This document shows, piece by piece, positions 62,478 through 64,000 of a stretch of 64,000 nt of DNA. The position numbers and the translations under genes were made by a program. This DNA comes from Candidatus Nitrosocosmicus agrestis. GTDB lineage: Archaea; Thermoproteota; Nitrososphaeria; Nitrososphaerales; Nitrososphaeraceae. The notes under the pieces were generated by a model that searched no databases, was not told the origin of the DNA, and saw only the letters and a program-made list of their open reading frames with translations. Numbering within the stretch: position 1 is the first letter of the stretch; every line of letters starts with the position of its first letter. Location: the NCBI RefSeq assembly GCF_008389435.1, contig NZ_VUYS01000008.1, positions 70,774-134,773 of the forward strand, read 5' to 3'.

Positions 62478-63734
62478 ATGGCAAAAAAACATATCAATAA
62501 TGGCGTGACCGTATCGGATAGTGAACAAAATGATTTTTCTTTAAATCAGGGGCAAGAGCCTAAAGAGCTAGAACAATATGAAAGATATTTACAAAAATAC
62601 CTCAGACATCCTGCTTATAGAAATTTCATAGGTTCGCTAAAATCATACTCCACCAAAAATAACTATTCATTTAATCTAGCCAAATACCTAAACACAGAAG
62701 TAAACAGAAATCTTTCTCTTGATGATATTATATCAAAAAATCCTAAAGTTATTGAATCTGAAATAATACAAGAGATAATAAAACAACAAGAAGGCGATAA
62801 ACTTGGTTATTCATCATCTCACATATTCTTATCATCTTTGACACATTTCTTTGCGATAAATGATATTGTAATAAATAGACGAAAAATAAAAAAATTCCTT
62901 GGAGAAAATACACTAAAATTTGAATATAGATCTTACACCATGGAAGAAATTTCCAGAATTTTGGAAATCTGTGATAAAAGAGATCGAGTTGTTGTTTTAA
63001 TTCTTGCATCTACAGGTATGAGGGTTGGCGGACTGGCCGAAATAAAACTACAAAATCTTAAAAAATGGATCATAGATACAAAGGGAACTCATGTTTACCA
63101 AATTACAGTATATGCAAATTCTCAAAAATCCAAATATCAAACATTCTGTACACCCGAAACAGCAAAAGCAATAGATGAATATCTTGAATTGAGGAAAAGA
63201 TGTGGTGAAAACTTGAAACAAGATCCCAATACTGGTAATTGGATACCGAGAGAAACTCATCTTATAATAAAGCAATTTGATAAAACAGGCTATATTCACT
63301 CTACTGAACCTATCACACCTCTAAATATTAATATTAAAATCATGCTTCCCAAACTCCATCAGCTCGGTATTAGGAAAAAAACACTAATGACTGAATCATC
63401 AATTCCATTACAAAGGGGAAAAACTGCCAGAATTAGACATGAATTGCATCCCTGTCATTCTCTGCGCATTTTCGCAATAACTCAGATGCAGAGAGCCAAT
63501 CTTGATAAAACGATACGAGAGATGTTGGTAGGGCATGACACAGGCTTAGATAAAGTCTATTACAAGCCGCAGGATGAGGAAATACTGCAAGAATATCTAA
63601 AAGCTGTAGATTTGCTAACAATCTCAAACGAAAACAGACTACAAAAACAGGTAGACTATTACAAAGAAAGGGAAAGCGATCTATCTAGAATGAGTCTTGA
63701 ATTAGCAGAGATAAGGGAGAAGTTGGGAATATGA
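62478..63734 (+). CDS. tyrosine recombinase/integrase
   Basis: A 418-residue tyrosine recombinase (counted from ATG 62478; a TTG at 62457 would add seven). The N-terminal part (about 30-150) is a core-binding helical domain. Catalytic residues are recognisable: Arg in STGMRVGGL, His and Arg in HPCHSLRIF, His in LVGHDTGLD and the nucleophile Tyr in KVYYKP. The final 50 residues form a coiled coil. The type resembles archaeal/phage-like integrases rather than XerA. The last part of the window beyond it carries another gene on the opposite strand, so this could be one end of an integrated element. Confidence 0.92.
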   Translation: MAKKHINNGVTVSDSEQNDFSLNQGQEPKELEQYERYLQKYLRHPAYRNFIGSLKSYSTKNNYSFNLAKYLNTEVNRNLSLDDIISKNPKVIESEIIQEIIKQQEGDKLGYSSSHIFLSSLTHFFAINDIVINRRKIKKFLGENTLKFEYRSYTMEEISRILEICDKRDRVVVLILASTGMRVGGLAEIKLQNLKKWIIDTKGTHVYQITVYANSQKSKYQTFCTPETAKAIDEYLELRKRCGENLKQDPNTGNWIPRETHLIIKQFDKTGYIHSTEPITPLNINIKIMLPKLHQLGIRKKTLMTESSIPLQRGKTARIRHELHPCHSLRIFAITQMQRANLDKTIREMLVGHDTGLDKVYYKPQDEEILQEYLKAVDLLTISNENRLQKQVDYYKERESDLSRMSLELAEIREKLGI

Positions 63735-63751
63735 ATTAACATTTTAGTATT

Positions 63752-64000
63752 TTATTTTCTCTTAGTCCCAATTGAAGCTATATTAACAGACATTCCAAGG
63801 GAATTAGTTTTGCTTTCAAATAACTTTGCATTATTTGTAACCTGTGCATGATAGATTGTTCTTAAAAATACCTCCCAAATCTTTTGCCAAAGATCCGAAT
63901 CTTTATCTAATTCATCAACATTGAGTTTTAATTTTTCTTTTGCTTCTTTGAAATCAATAGGTTTTCCATGTGATCGATAAGTTGTACCATCAGAAAGCCA
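63752..64000 (-). CDS. partial hypothetical protein running out of the window
   Basis: The last 82 codons of a leftward gene are visible, continuous to the window edge, and end in TAA at 63752-63754 (final residues GTKRK). The sequence is helix-rich and acidic/basic mixed (DFKEAKEKLKLNVDELDKDSDLWQKIWEVF). The start lies beyond the window. It converges with the integrase gene with 17 bases between stops. Family not recognised. Confidence 0.65.
   Translation of the reverse strand, partial: WLSDGTTYRSHGKPIDFKEAKEKLKLNVDELDKDSDLWQKIWEVFLRTIYHAQVTNNAKLFESKTNSLGMSVNIASIGTKRK

Overview
The window looks like chromosome from an AT-rich ammonia-oxidising archaeon (Thaumarchaeota/Nitrososphaeria, probably Nitrososphaera/Nitrosocosmicus-like). 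This is inferred from gene content. Pointers are an ADP-forming acyl-CoA synthetase of the type used in the thaumarchaeal 3-hydroxypropionate/4-hydroxybutyrate cycle, a membrane-anchored blue-copper protein, archaeal t6A and THUMP tRNA-modification proteins, a split transketolase, a Sulfolobus-type dicluster ferredoxin, many TTG/GTG starts, TATA boxes close to starts, few Shine-Dalgarno sites, and a tRNA-Ala that appears to carry an intron. No amo, rRNA or replication-origin genes are present.

Region by region. 0-5 kb is a peptidase island: a frameshifted M43 peptidase, an M28 aminopeptidase, and a protealysin-like M4 peptidase followed by an emfourin-like inhibitor. 5-10.7 kb is gene-poor: a C2H2 zinc-finger gene with palindromes in its promoter, a decayed DUF899 gene, short orphan genes and long empty stretches. 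10.7-19 kb holds tRNA-Ala(CGC), a K+ channel with a zinc-ribbon tail, an amidohydrolase/GNAT pair, a dUTPase-like protein, an overlapping winged-helix regulator/membrane-protein pair, a PH-SHOCT protein and an exported PsbP-related protein. 19-26.5 kb has a MoxR/ChlI-type ATPase with a VWA partner, a ribbon-helix-helix protein, an orphan metal ABC ATPase and an exported HtrA protease. 27-31.4 kb is a pentose-phosphate operon whose first gene fuses the transketolase N-terminal half to ribulose-phosphate 3-epimerase. 31.4-34 kb is a second MoxR/VWA pair.

34-51 kb is mostly housekeeping: FolE, a class III cyclase, TsaC, a THUMP protein, Cgi121, a methyltransferase, the acyl-CoA synthetase, an A-type Fe-S carrier, glutamate dehydrogenase, a transposase relic, a PAP2 phosphatase, SufU-SufS, an oligopeptide ABC ATPase, a KH protein, AspS and a JAMM protein. 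51-54.2 kb has the cupredoxin and a run of very small Cys/His proteins. 54-58 kb has an exported PQQ-type beta-propeller, DoxX and a long empty stretch. 58-61.3 kb has tRNA-Ala(TGC), a two-domain rhodanese, a ferredoxin fusion that has lost the known zinc ligands, and a second class III cyclase. The right edge has a TM2 protein, a tyrosine recombinase and a gene running out of the window, possibly the border of an integrated element.

The most unusual items are the transketolase-epimerase fusion, the zinc-less zinc-ferredoxin fusion, the M4 peptidase-emfourin pair, the two MoxR/VWA modules 10 kb apart, the intron-like insertion in tRNA-Ala, and the palindromic promoter of the C2H2 gene. All family calls rest on motif recognition by eye; no database search was run.
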